Shown: positions 36,360 to 43,368 of the stretch, one piece after another
Layout: every line of letters begins with the position of its first letter
Numbering within the stretch: position 1 is the first letter of the stretch
NCBI GenBank assembly: GCA_902594235.1
Contig: CACJLJ010000001.1
Span: forward strand, 310,001-374,000
Origin: an uncultured Pelagibacteraceae bacterium
GTDB taxonomy: Bacteria; Pseudomonadota; Alphaproteobacteria; Pelagibacterales; Pelagibacteraceae
DNA: 64,000 nucleotides
Direction: 5' to 3'
Position numbers and translations under genes: made by a program
Notes under the pieces: generated by a model
What the model saw: only the letters and a program-made list of their open reading frames with translations
Databases searched by the model: none
Told to the model about the DNA's origin: nothing

Positions 36360-36823
36360 TGAATTTAAAAGAACTTTATCAAGAAATAATTTTAGAACAT
36401 GGTAAAAATCCTAGAAATTTAGGAAAGACAGAAAATTTCAATAAAGACGCTAAAGGAAATAATCCATTATGTGGAGATAATGTTCATGTATATTTAAAAT
36501 TAAATGATCAACGAAAAGTTGAAGATATATCTTTTGAAGGTAGTGGATGCGCAATATCTATGGCATCAGCTTCAATAATGACTGATTTGATAAAAGGTAA
36601 AAGTGATAATGAAGCAAAAGAAATTATCGAAGACTTTTTAGGAATGATTAAAGAAAATCCAGAACTTAAAAATAAAATCTTAAATAAAGATGATAAAACA
36701 AAATTAATGTGTCTTTCTGGAGTTAAACAATATCCAATGAGAGTTAAATGTGCAACTTTATCTTGGCACACACTAGTTTCAGCAATGGAAAATGAAGGAA
36801 AACAGGTAAGCACTGAGGAATAA
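36359..36823 (+). CDS. sufU: SufU/IscU-like sulfur transfer or scaffold protein
   Basis: IscU-fold protein with the three conserved Cys in NPLCGDNVHVYL, GSGCAISMASASIMTDLIKG and MRVKCATLSWHTL. The segment between the second and third conserved Cys is longer than in IscU (NPELKNKILNKDDKTKLMCL and following), which is the SufU-type insertion. This points to zinc-dependent sulfur acceptance from SufS, with scaffold function less likely. Length is 154 residues. Its first base overlaps the sufS stop. Confidence 0.88.
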   Translation: MNLKELYQEIILEHGKNPRNLGKTENFNKDAKGNNPLCGDNVHVYLKLNDQRKVEDISFEGSGCAISMASASIMTDLIKGKSDNEAKEIIEDFLGMIKENPELKNKILNKDDKTKLMCLSGVKQYPMRVKCATLSWHTLVSAMENEGKQVSTEE

Positions 36824-36826
36824 GAT

Positions 36827-37123
36827 ATGGAAATTAAAAATAAAATAATAGATGAAATAAGAAAAATTTACGATCCAGAATTACCTGTAAATATTTACGA
36901 ACTTGGTTTAATCTATGATATTAAAGTCAATGGTAGAAAAGCTGAAATAAAAATGACACTAACAACACCTAATTGTCCTGTAGCTGAAAGTTTACCCAAA
37001 GAAGTTAAAGAGGGTGCTATGCAAGTAGAGGGAATTGATGATGTTGATTTACAATTAGTGTGGGATCCACCATGGACTAAAGATATGATGTCAGATGCTG
37101 CTAAATTGGAGTTAAATTTATAA
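36827..37123 (+). CDS. sufT: SufT-like DUF59/MIP18-family protein
   Basis: Small protein of the MIP18 (DUF59) family, implicated in maturation of Fe-S proteins. The start IDEIRKIYDPELPVNIYELG, the central TLTTPNCPVAESLP with the conserved Cys, and the ending VWDPPWTKDMMSDAAKLEL are diagnostic. Length is 98 residues. It sits inside the suf operon between sufU and sufA, which strongly supports the role. The gene symbol follows common use for suf-linked members. Confidence 0.9.
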   Translation: MEIKNKIIDEIRKIYDPELPVNIYELGLIYDIKVNGRKAEIKMTLTTPNCPVAESLPKEVKEGAMQVEGIDDVDLQLVWDPPWTKDMMSDAAKLELNL

Positions 37124-37458
37124 TGAATCCGATAATCAAACTTAGTGATAATGCAGCGAATAGAATTAAAGAAATCATGTCAGGGGCTGAAAAAGATGCA
37201 TTAGGTGTTAGAGTTTCAGTAAAATCTGGTGGATGTGCAGGAATGTCTTATGTACTCGAATACTCTAAAGAAATAAATTCAAGTGATGAAGTTGTAGAGG
37301 AAAAAGGTGTAAAAGTTTTTATAGACCCTGCAGCAGTTATGTATCTATTAGGGACTGAAATGGACTATAAAAAAGAGGAGTTTTCCTCAACTTTTGTATT
37401 TAATAACCCAAATGAGACAGAGAGATGCGGGTGTGGAGAGTCCTTTAAAATAGATTAA
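37123..37458 (+). CDS. sufA: A-type Fe-S carrier (SufA/IscA family)
   Basis: Carrier that passes clusters to target apoproteins. The three conserved Cys are in SGGCAGMSYVLEY and RCGCGESFKI at the C-terminus. IDPAAVMYLLGTEMDY matches the family. Length is 111 residues. Its ATG overlaps the last base of the preceding stop, making it the last coupled gene of the iscR-suf operon. SufA, IscA and ErpA cannot be reliably separated by sequence alone; the operon favours SufA. Confidence 0.92.
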   Translation: MNPIIKLSDNAANRIKEIMSGAEKDALGVRVSVKSGGCAGMSYVLEYSKEINSSDEVVEEKGVKVFIDPAAVMYLLGTEMDYKKEEFSSTFVFNNPNETERCGCGESFKID

Positions 37459-37488
37459 TTTAAGTATCCCATAAGTTGCATAGCAGTA

Positions 37489-37517
37489 TTGCATTCAATG
37501 CATATCTAGTATATAAG
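37489..37517 (+). promoter_or_regulatory. Candidate promoter of the 56-residue ORF
   Basis: TTGCAT (37489-37494), a 17-bp spacer and TATAAG (37512-37517) precede the ATG at 37524 by 6 bp, which predicts a leaderless or nearly leaderless transcript. The TTGCAT hexamer also occurs just upstream, and an ATGCAT lies in the spacer. Confidence 0.45.
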
Positions 37518-37523
37518 TGTCAT

Positions 37524-37694
37524 ATGAACAAATTTGAATTTAAAAATCTTGTTAAAGGACTTAAGAATTCTTTAAAAGAAAAATCTTTCTTTAAAGATTT
37601 ACGTAAAGAAGTTGAGACTGGTGCTAATGGCACTCAGGATTACGTTGTAAAGAAAGGTATTAACAAAGACACTATAGCTACAACTAAACAGTAA
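37524..37694 (+). CDS. Small basic hypothetical protein (56 aa)
   Basis: I do not recognise this protein. From the ATG at 37524 it encodes 56 residues, mostly charged (FEFKNLVKGLKNSLKEKSFF), with a predicted amphipathic helix followed by a polar tail (GANGTQDYVVKKGINKDTIA). It lacks Cys, a signal peptide and membrane segments. The track's longer form starts inside its probable promoter. Coding style (a clean frame with acidic/basic alternation and no rare stretches) suggests a real gene. It follows sufA in the same direction and ends 8 bp before the convergent glnA stop. Confidence 0.6.
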   Translation: MNKFEFKNLVKGLKNSLKEKSFFKDLRKEVETGANGTQDYVVKKGINKDTIATTKQ

Positions 37695-37702
37695 CTAGAT
37701 TG

Positions 37703-39109
37703 CTAGCAGCTATAATACATCTCAAACTCTACAGGATGAGGTGCGTGTTCAAATTTGTGAATCTCCTCAAATTTTAATGCAATGTAAGCATCAATTTGAT
37801 CATCCGTAAATACATCACCCTGAGTTAAAAACTCTCTGTCTTTATCTAAACTCTCCATAGCTTCTCTTAATGATCCACATACAGTAGGAATAGATTTTAC
37901 CTCTTCTGGAGGTAGATCGTATAAATCTTTATCAAAAGACTCGCCTGGATGTATTTTATTTTTTATTCCATCAATTCCTGCCATTAACATAGCAGCAAAA
38001 GTTAAATAAGGATTTCCAGAGGCATCAGGGAATCTAATTTCACATCTTGCACCTTTTTTACTGAGAGTTATCGGTATTCTACAAGAAGCTGATCTGTTTC
38101 TTGCTGAGTAAGCTAAAAGAACGGGAGCTTCAAAACCTGGAATTAATCTCTTATAACTATTTGTTGTAGCATTAGCAAAAGCGTTAATCGCCTTAGCATG
38201 CTTAAGAATTCCACCTATGTAATGCAAAGCTGTTTCGGACAAACCAGCGTATTTATCACCCGAAAATACTGGAGTATCACCTTTCCATATTGATTGGTGA
38301 GTATGCATACCTGAACCATTGTCACCAGCAACAGGCTTTGGCATAAAAGTCGCCGTCTTACCAAATGAATGTGTTACCATTTGCACAACATATTTGTATA
38401 ATTGAACATTATCAGCTTGTTGAACTAATGTTCCAAAGTACATTCCTAATTCGTGTTGACTTGGAGCAACTTCATGATGATGTTTTTCAACTTTGATACC
38501 AACTTCTTTTAAATTCTTTAAATATTCACTTCGCATATCTTGTTCGCTGTCGACTGGAGGAACAGGAAAATATCCACCTTTAACGCCAGGTCTGTGACCC
38601 ATATTTCCATTATCGTATTCTTTACCAGAGTTATAAGGTCCTTCCTTACTATCCAAAATAAATCCACATTCGTTCATATCATTTTTAATTCTTACATCAT
38701 CAAAAACAAAAAACTCGGGTTCAGGACCGAAAAATGCTTTGTCACCAATTCCAGATGCTTTTAAGTAAGCTTCTGCTTTTTTTGCTACACCCCTTGGATC
38801 CCTTTCATAAGGTGTTTTTTTAATAGCATCTAAGATATCACAAAAAATAATTACTGTATTATGAGAGGTAAAAGGATCTAAAAAAAATCTTGATAAATCT
38901 GGTTTTAAAATCATGTCAGACTCATTTATAGCTTTCCAGCCTGCAATTGAGGATCCATCAAAAAACACACCATCATTTAACATTCCCTCATCAACAGCTG
39001 TTGAATCCATTGTTAAATGTTGTAATTTTCCTCTTGGATCTGTAAACCTCAAATCTACAAATTCAGCATCTTTATCTTTAATGAACTTTAAAACATCATT
39101 AGCACTCAT
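37703..39109 (-). CDS. glnA: Glutamine synthetase, type I
   Basis: ATP-dependent synthesis of glutamine from glutamate and ammonia. Visible motifs are [17 protein letters not shown], the active-site [48 protein letters not shown] and [21 protein letters not shown]. The adenylylation region near the C-terminus ([13 protein letters not shown]) lacks the Tyr-rich NLYDLP context in its usual form but [10 protein letters not shown] is present just before. Length is 468 residues. A good ribosome-binding site (TAGGAGAG) precedes the ATG. No glnB lies beside it, unlike most alphaproteobacteria. The 141-bp leader region shows no regulatory site I can name. Confidence 0.96.
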   Translation of the reverse strand: MSANDVLKFIKDKDAEFVDLRFTDPRGKLQHLTMDSTAVDEGMLNDGVFFDGSSIAGWKAINESDMILKPDLSRFFLDPFTSHNTVIIFCDILDAIKKTPYERDPRGVAKKAEAYLKASGIGDKAFFGPEPEFFVFDDVRIKNDMNECGFILDSKEGPYNSGKEYDNGNMGHRPGVKGGYFPVPPVDSEQDMRSEYLKNLKEVGIKVEKHHHEVAPSQHELGMYFGTLVQQADNVQLYKYVVQMVTHSFGKTATFMPKPVAGDNGSGMHTHQSIWKGDTPVFSGDKYAGLSETALHYIGGILKHAKAINAFANATTNSYKRLIPGFEAPVLLAYSARNRSASCRIPITLSKKGARCEIRFPDASGNPYLTFAAMLMAGIDGIKNKIHPGESFDKDLYDLPPEEVKSIPTVCGSLREAMESLDKDREFLTQGDVFTDDQIDAYIALKFEEIHKFEHAPHPVEFEMYYSC

Positions 39110-39250
39110 AAACTCTCCTATATAATTCTGAGCGTTGTATTACCAAATAAAGCCTGATAAATAATGCCCTTTTAGTAAATAACACCTATGCATATTTCAC
39201 ATAAGTGTATATTTAATGGTTTAAAATAACTAACAATTAAAGGTTGAATA

Positions 39251-39730
39251 ATGAACTTATTAAATAAAGAACCTGTAAAAAGAGTCGAGAAATCGCTAAA
39301 AGAATTCGATCCAAGCCTTAATGTAATTGTACTAAATTCCTCTGCTCGAACTGCTATGGAAGCAGCTTCATCTTTAGGTTGTGAAGTTGGTGCAATCGTA
39401 AAAAGTTTACTTTTTAAAACAGAAAATACCTTTACTTTAAATTTAGTTGCAGGAGACAGAAAAGCTTCCTTAAATAAGATAAAAAAAATTTTAAATAAAA
39501 AGAATGTTTCAATGGCTTCAGCAGATGATGTTAAATACATCACTGGTTATACCATTGGAGGAGTTTCGCCAGTTGGCCATTTAAATAAAATAGATACATT
39601 AATTGATAACACCTTAGATAGATTTGATTGTCTTTATGCTGCTGCTGGTCACCCCAATTGTGTTTTTAAAATAAATTTTAAAGATTTAAAAAGTATTACT
39701 AATGGATCAATTGAGGATATTACCGAATGA
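39251..39730 (+). CDS. YbaK/ProX-family aminoacyl-tRNA deacylase
   Basis: Free-standing editing domain that hydrolyses mischarged tRNAs such as Cys- or Ala-tRNA-Pro. The key segment GYTIGGVSPVGHLNK, an early AMEAASSLGCEVGAIVKSL and LNLVAGDRKASLNKIKKIL match the family, with Lys in the IVKSL element as a catalytic candidate. Length is 159 residues. The stop overlaps the next gene's ATG (ATGA), so translation is coupled to the DMT transporter, with no known functional link. Exact tRNA specificity cannot be assigned. Confidence 0.87.
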   Translation: MNLLNKEPVKRVEKSLKEFDPSLNVIVLNSSARTAMEAASSLGCEVGAIVKSLLFKTENTFTLNLVAGDRKASLNKIKKILNKKNVSMASADDVKYITGYTIGGVSPVGHLNKIDTLIDNTLDRFDCLYAAAGHPNCVFKINFKDLKSITNGSIEDITE

Positions 39731-40614
39731 AACAACCAAAGTTATTTGATTATCTATTATTAACTATTTTAGCTTTAATTTGGGCTTCAGCTTTTTTTAA
39801 TATAAAAATAGCAACTTATTCTTTTGGACCAGTAACAATTGCATTTTTAAGAGTTTTTTTTGGAGCGATACCAGTTTTATTGCTATGTTATTATAAGAAT
39901 ATAAAAATTGAAGCATTCTCAAAAGATTGGCATTGGTTTGCTATGATAGGTTTTATTAATTTAGTAGCACCATTTTTTTTAATAGCATACGGTGTGAAAT
40001 CAGTTCAAAGTAATTTGGCAGCAATTTTAATGTCGACAACTCCATTAAGTTCTACAGTACTTGGCCATTTTTATACAAAACATGAGAAATTTAATTTAAT
40101 AAAAACATTTGGAATTTTAATTGGTTTTTCAGGTATAATATATCTTTTTTCAGACAATCTATTAATTACTGAAAACAATTTTTTATCTGCATTATTAATT
40201 CTTCTTGGATCAACATGTTATGTAATAGGTGGTGTTCTAACTTTAAAGATAAGTAAAAAAAGAAATGAAAATGTTACGGGATCAATTCTTATTTGGGCAA
40301 TAATAATTTTAACTCCACTAGTTTGTTTTATAGAACAACCATGGAAATTAAATCCAAGATCAGACTCTGTTTTCTCTGTTATCTATTTAGGATTAGTATC
40401 AACAGGACTAGCTTGGTTGCTTAGATTTAGAATTTTAGTAAACAACGGACTTATTTTCCAATCACAAGTTTCTTATTTAATTCCTATCTTTGGAATTATA
40501 TTGAGTTATATATTTTTAGAGGAACTAATAACTTATAAAGTGTTAATATCATTAGTCGCTGTTTGTGTGGGTATATATTTTGTGAGAAAAGCGGATTTTA
40601 AAAAAATTATTTAA
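39727..40614 (+). CDS. EamA/DMT-superfamily transporter
   Basis: Integral membrane protein with about ten hydrophobic helices and two EamA repeats (first starting near LLLTILALIWASAFFNIKIA, second near ALLILLGSTCYVIGGVLTLK). The WASAFFNIK and GFINLVAPFFLIAYGVKSV segments are typical of the drug/metabolite superfamily. Length is 295 residues. Substrate is unknown; amino acid or metabolite export is the usual guess for this family. It is coupled to the upstream deacylase and faces tauE-like with a 24-bp gap. Confidence 0.9.
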   Translation: MKQPKLFDYLLLTILALIWASAFFNIKIATYSFGPVTIAFLRVFFGAIPVLLLCYYKNIKIEAFSKDWHWFAMIGFINLVAPFFLIAYGVKSVQSNLAAILMSTTPLSSTVLGHFYTKHEKFNLIKTFGILIGFSGIIYLFSDNLLITENNFLSALLILLGSTCYVIGGVLTLKISKKRNENVTGSILIWAIIILTPLVCFIEQPWKLNPRSDSVFSVIYLGLVSTGLAWLLRFRILVNNGLIFQSQVSYLIPIFGIILSYIFLEELITYKVLISLVAVCVGIYFVRKADFKKII

Positions 40615-40638
40615 ATTTTTTTTGAAATAGATTTTAGA

Positions 40639-41391
40639 CTAAGTTAAATTAAAAATTCTTAATCCCATTCTTATGGCAACGAACACAACAAGTAACGAAG
40701 TAATAACTGCAAGCACTCTATTATTGAATATTTTGAGATTTAAATAATTCCCAAGCAAACCACCAATTAAAACACTTAAAAATAATGACCAATAAATTGT
40801 AATTTCGGTTAATACTATTTTTTTTGTCATTTGCCCTAGTATCCCAGAAATAGAGTTTATTAATATGAATAATGATGCAGTTGTAACTATATTTTTTGGC
40901 TTGTCCGCTTTTAACAAAAAAAGTATAGGACTTAAAAAAATTCCTCCACCTATGCCTATGATTCCGGAGACCAAACCTAAGATTGAACCAATTGATAAAG
41001 AAACAAATATATTTAACTTTTTAGTTATTAAAATATTTTCTTTATAGGATCTATTATTTACTAATAATAATATTCCAGCAGTTGATAAAACTAGAAATAA
41101 TAAAATTTCAAATATCTCTTTTTTAATAATTAATGATCCTCCCAAAAATGCAAGTGGGATAGAACCAATTAAAAAAGGGATCAATAATTTTAAATTGTGA
41201 TTGCCTGCTCTCACATAATTTATGGAATTTCCTGTCACAACTATAATATTACAGAACAGTGCAATGACTGGAAAAATATAATATGGCACATCCCAAATTA
41301 GTAATAGTGCTAGATATGTTGACCCTCCGCCAAAGCCAACACTTGAGTATAAAATAGCTGTTACAAAAAATAATATAGGTAATATAATCAT
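40639..41391 (-). CDS. TauE/SafE-family membrane transporter
   Basis: Inner-membrane permease of the sulfite-exporter TauE/SafE family. The duplicated signature is visible as SSVGFGGGSTYLALLLIWDV near the N-terminus and GIIGIGGGIFLSPILFLL in the middle. About eight hydrophobic segments fill its 250 residues. The family handles sulfite, sulfoacetate or other organic sulfur anions. The MsrP and SorAB-like sulfur chemistry in the neighbouring 15 kb makes sulfite plausible, but that is inference. Its start codon is 14 bp from divergent moaB. Confidence 0.88.
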   Translation of the reverse strand: MIILPILFFVTAILYSSVGFGGGSTYLALLLIWDVPYYIFPVIALFCNIIVVTGNSINYVRAGNHNLKLLIPFLIGSIPLAFLGGSLIIKKEIFEILLFLVLSTAGILLLVNNRSYKENILITKKLNIFVSLSIGSILGLVSGIIGIGGGIFLSPILFLLKADKPKNIVTTASLFILINSISGILGQMTKKIVLTEITIYWSLFLSVLIGGLLGNYLNLKIFNNRVLAVITSLLVVFVAIRMGLRIFNLT

Positions 41392-41405
41392 TTTAAAAAA
41401 TTTCT

Positions 41406-41906
41406 ATGACTGTAAATATAGCACTATTGACTGTAACAGATACCAGAACGATTGATAATGATAAATCTGGGGGTATTTTAGTTAATAAAATTAAAGAAGC
41501 TAATCACAATTTAATTGATAGAAAAATATGTAAAGATGAAAAAGATGAAATAGTTTTTATATTAAAAGAGTGGCTTAAAAACGAAAAGATAGATGCAATA
41601 ATAACAACTGGTGGGACAGGTCTTACTGGACGAGATATAACTCCAGAAGCATTAGAAGAAATAGCTGACAAACATATTCCAGGTTTTGGAGAGGTTTTTA
41701 GAAATATTAGTTTAAAGACCGTTGGTACTTCAGCTATACAATCTAGAGCTTGTGCAGTATTGGCAAATGGTAAATATGTTTTTGCCTTACCAGGTTCATC
41801 TGGTGGGGTCACAGATGCATGGGAAGGAATTTTGAAACATCAGTTAGATGTTAATCATAAACCTTGTAATTTTGTTGAACTGTTTCCAAGATTAAAAGAA
41901 AAATAA
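41406..41906 (+). CDS. moaB: MoaB-type molybdopterin adenylyltransferase
   Basis: Adenylates molybdopterin before molybdenum insertion, or a close relative of that enzyme. The substrate-binding motif TTGGTGLTGRDITPEAL and the LPGSSGGVTDAWEGI ending are characteristic of the MoaB/MogA fold. Length is 166 residues, MoaB-like. It opens the molybdoenzyme region but is separated from the other moa genes by the cox cluster. moeA, which acts next, is not in the window. Its stop directly abuts the convergent DUF1244 gene. Confidence 0.92.
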   Translation: MTVNIALLTVTDTRTIDNDKSGGILVNKIKEANHNLIDRKICKDEKDEIVFILKEWLKNEKIDAIITTGGTGLTGRDITPEALEEIADKHIPGFGEVFRNISLKTVGTSAIQSRACAVLANGKYVFALPGSSGGVTDAWEGILKHQLDVNHKPCNFVELFPRLKEK

Positions 41907-42152
41907 TTATTTTTGATATTTATTTTTCCATTCAGAGTAAGGCATTCCATAAACATGCTCTCTTGCATCAGGATCTGAAATAGTAATTCCTTTTTTTTCT
42001 GCTTCCTCTCGATACCATTTTGACAAACAGTTTCTACAAAAGCCCGCAAGATTCATTAAATCTATGTTTTGAACATCTTTTCTCTCTCTAAGATGACCAA
42101 CTAATCTATCAAAAGTTGCAGACTGTAATTCTTTTTTTATTTTATCATCCAT
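41907..42152 (-). CDS. DUF1244 protein
   Basis: Small conserved protein of unknown function found mainly in alpha- and gammaproteobacteria. The central MNLAGFCRNCLSKWYREEAE, with a CxxC, and the C-terminal DPDAREHVYGMPYSEWKNKY are the family signature. Length is 81 residues. The CxxC could bind metal. It is divergent from coxG with 23 bp between start codons. Nothing in its sequence links it to molybdenum metabolism. Confidence 0.88.
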   Translation of the reverse strand: MDDKIKKELQSATFDRLVGHLRERKDVQNIDLMNLAGFCRNCLSKWYREEAEKKGITISDPDAREHVYGMPYSEWKNKYQK

Positions 42153-42175
42153 AAAATTTTATATATAAATATAAT

Positions 42176-42754
42176 ATGAAACTTTCTGGATCGTATCAAA
42201 TAAATTTATCCAAGGAAAAAGTTTGGGAAGCGTTAAATAACCCGGAAATTTTAAAACAATCAATACCTGGTTGTGAGGAATTTATAAAAAATTCAGATAC
42301 TGAATTTACAGCCACTGCTACTAATAAGATTGGTCCTTTTAATGCTAGTTTCACAGGGAATATAGAGCTTACAGACCTTAATCCACCGAATAGTTATAAG
42401 ATTACAGGATCTGGAAATTCACCTGTTGGATTTGCATCAGGTGAAGCTACAGTGAGATTAGAAGATCATGAAGGTGGTACCAATCTTGTTTATGAAGTAG
42501 AGGCTAATGTTGGTGGTAAAATCGCACAAGTTGGATCTAGATTAATTGATATGACTGCAAAAAAAATGGCGGACATATTTTTTGGAAAATTTTCAGAATT
42601 AATTTCAACTGAGGACAGCTCATCAAGCAAAGTCACTTCGGAGAAAAAAATTAATGAAACAGATCAAATAAAATCAAAAAAACAAAATCAAAATATTTTA
42701 ATTTATGCTGCTATTGCCGTAGCTGTGGCTATTTTAGTATATTCATTTTTTTAA
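42176..42754 (+). CDS. coxG: CoxG-like SRPBCC protein with C-terminal membrane anchor
   Basis: Carbon monoxide dehydrogenase subunit G family. The START-like fold begins MKLSGSYQINLSKEKVWEAL and includes GPFNASFTGNIELTDLNPP and GSGNSPVGFASGEATVRLED. A charged linker (about residues 140-170) leads to one C-terminal membrane helix (LIYAAIAVAVAILVYSFF). In Oligotropha, CoxG recruits CO dehydrogenase to the membrane; the anchor here fits that. It lies upstream of coxSLM. No ribosome-binding site is evident, unlike coxS, coxL and coxM. Confidence 0.88.
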   Translation: MKLSGSYQINLSKEKVWEALNNPEILKQSIPGCEEFIKNSDTEFTATATNKIGPFNASFTGNIELTDLNPPNSYKITGSGNSPVGFASGEATVRLEDHEGGTNLVYEVEANVGGKIAQVGSRLIDMTAKKMADIFFGKFSELISTEDSSSSKVTSEKKINETDQIKSKKQNQNILIYAAIAVAVAILVYSFF

Positions 42755-42788
42755 AAAGATTAGAAAATTAAAGATAAATATCAATTGA

Positions 42789-42822
42789 ATTTCTAGCGGA
42801 GGTAGAAATGGTACAAAATTAA
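42789..42822 (+). promoter_or_regulatory. Hairpin presenting GCGGAGG, with a 4-codon ORF, ahead of coxS
   Basis: ATTTCTA (42789-42795) and TAGAAAT (42803-42809) form a perfect 7-bp stem around the loop GCGGAGG, which contains a strong Shine-Dalgarno sequence. An ATG at the end of the stem opens ATG GTA CAA AAT TAA. This sits in the 127-bp coxG-coxS gap. It may be a leader peptide, an RNA switch or an antiterminator-like element; no known family is recognised. Confidence 0.45.
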
Positions 42823-42881
42823 TAATTGCTTCTCAATATTACATGTGATGTACTTAGAATCTATCAGGAAGGAGACACTTG

Positions 42882-43343
42882 ATGACAAAAGTAACATTAG
42901 AGGTAAATGGTAAAAAGGTCAGTAAAGAGGTTCCAGACCATACACTTTTATCAGTTTTTTTAAGAGATAATTTAAATTTAACAGGTACACATGTTGGATG
43001 TGATACTAGTCAATGCGGGGCATGTGTTGTTCATGTAAATGGTAAATCAATAAAAAGTTGTTCTACATTAGCAGCAGATATTGAAGGATCTAAAGTAACA
43101 ACTATTGAGGGTTTAGCTAAAGATGGAAAACTTCATCCAATGCAAGCAGCATTCAAAAAAACTCATGGGTTACAATGTGGATATTGTACACCAGGCATGG
43201 TTATGAGTGCAGTTGATCTTTTACAGACAAAGAAAAATCCAACTGATCAAGAGATCAGAGAATGGTTAGAAGGTAATATCTGTAGATGCACAGGTTATCA
43301 AAATATAGTGGCAGCAGTAAAAGAAGCTGCAACAAAAATGTAA
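42882..43343 (+). CDS. coxS: CoxS-type [2Fe-2S] small subunit
   Basis: Electron-transfer subunit of a xanthine oxidase-family molybdenum hydroxylase. The plant-ferredoxin cluster ligands are in [18 protein letters not shown] with a further Cys at SIKSCSTL. The second cluster lies in [17 protein letters not shown] and [12 protein letters not shown]. The start is the ATG at 42882, 7 bp after AGGAAGGAG; the track's TTG is one codon earlier. Length is 153 residues. It is followed by coxL after 25 bp. Confidence 0.93.
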   Translation: MTKVTLEVNGKKVSKEVPDHTLLSVFLRDNLNLTGTHVGCDTSQCGACVVHVNGKSIKSCSTLAADIEGSKVTTIEGLAKDGKLHPMQAAFKKTHGLQCGYCTPGMVMSAVDLLQTKKNPTDQEIREWLEGNICRCTGYQNIVAAVKEAATKM

Positions 43344-43368
43344 ATAAAACAAAAGGAGAATAAAAAAA

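Noticed and set aside
39110-39250. Glutamine- or glycine-type riboswitch before glnA
   Set aside because: I could not assemble a conserved core of any known riboswitch from this 141-bp gap; short inverted segments are at chance level.
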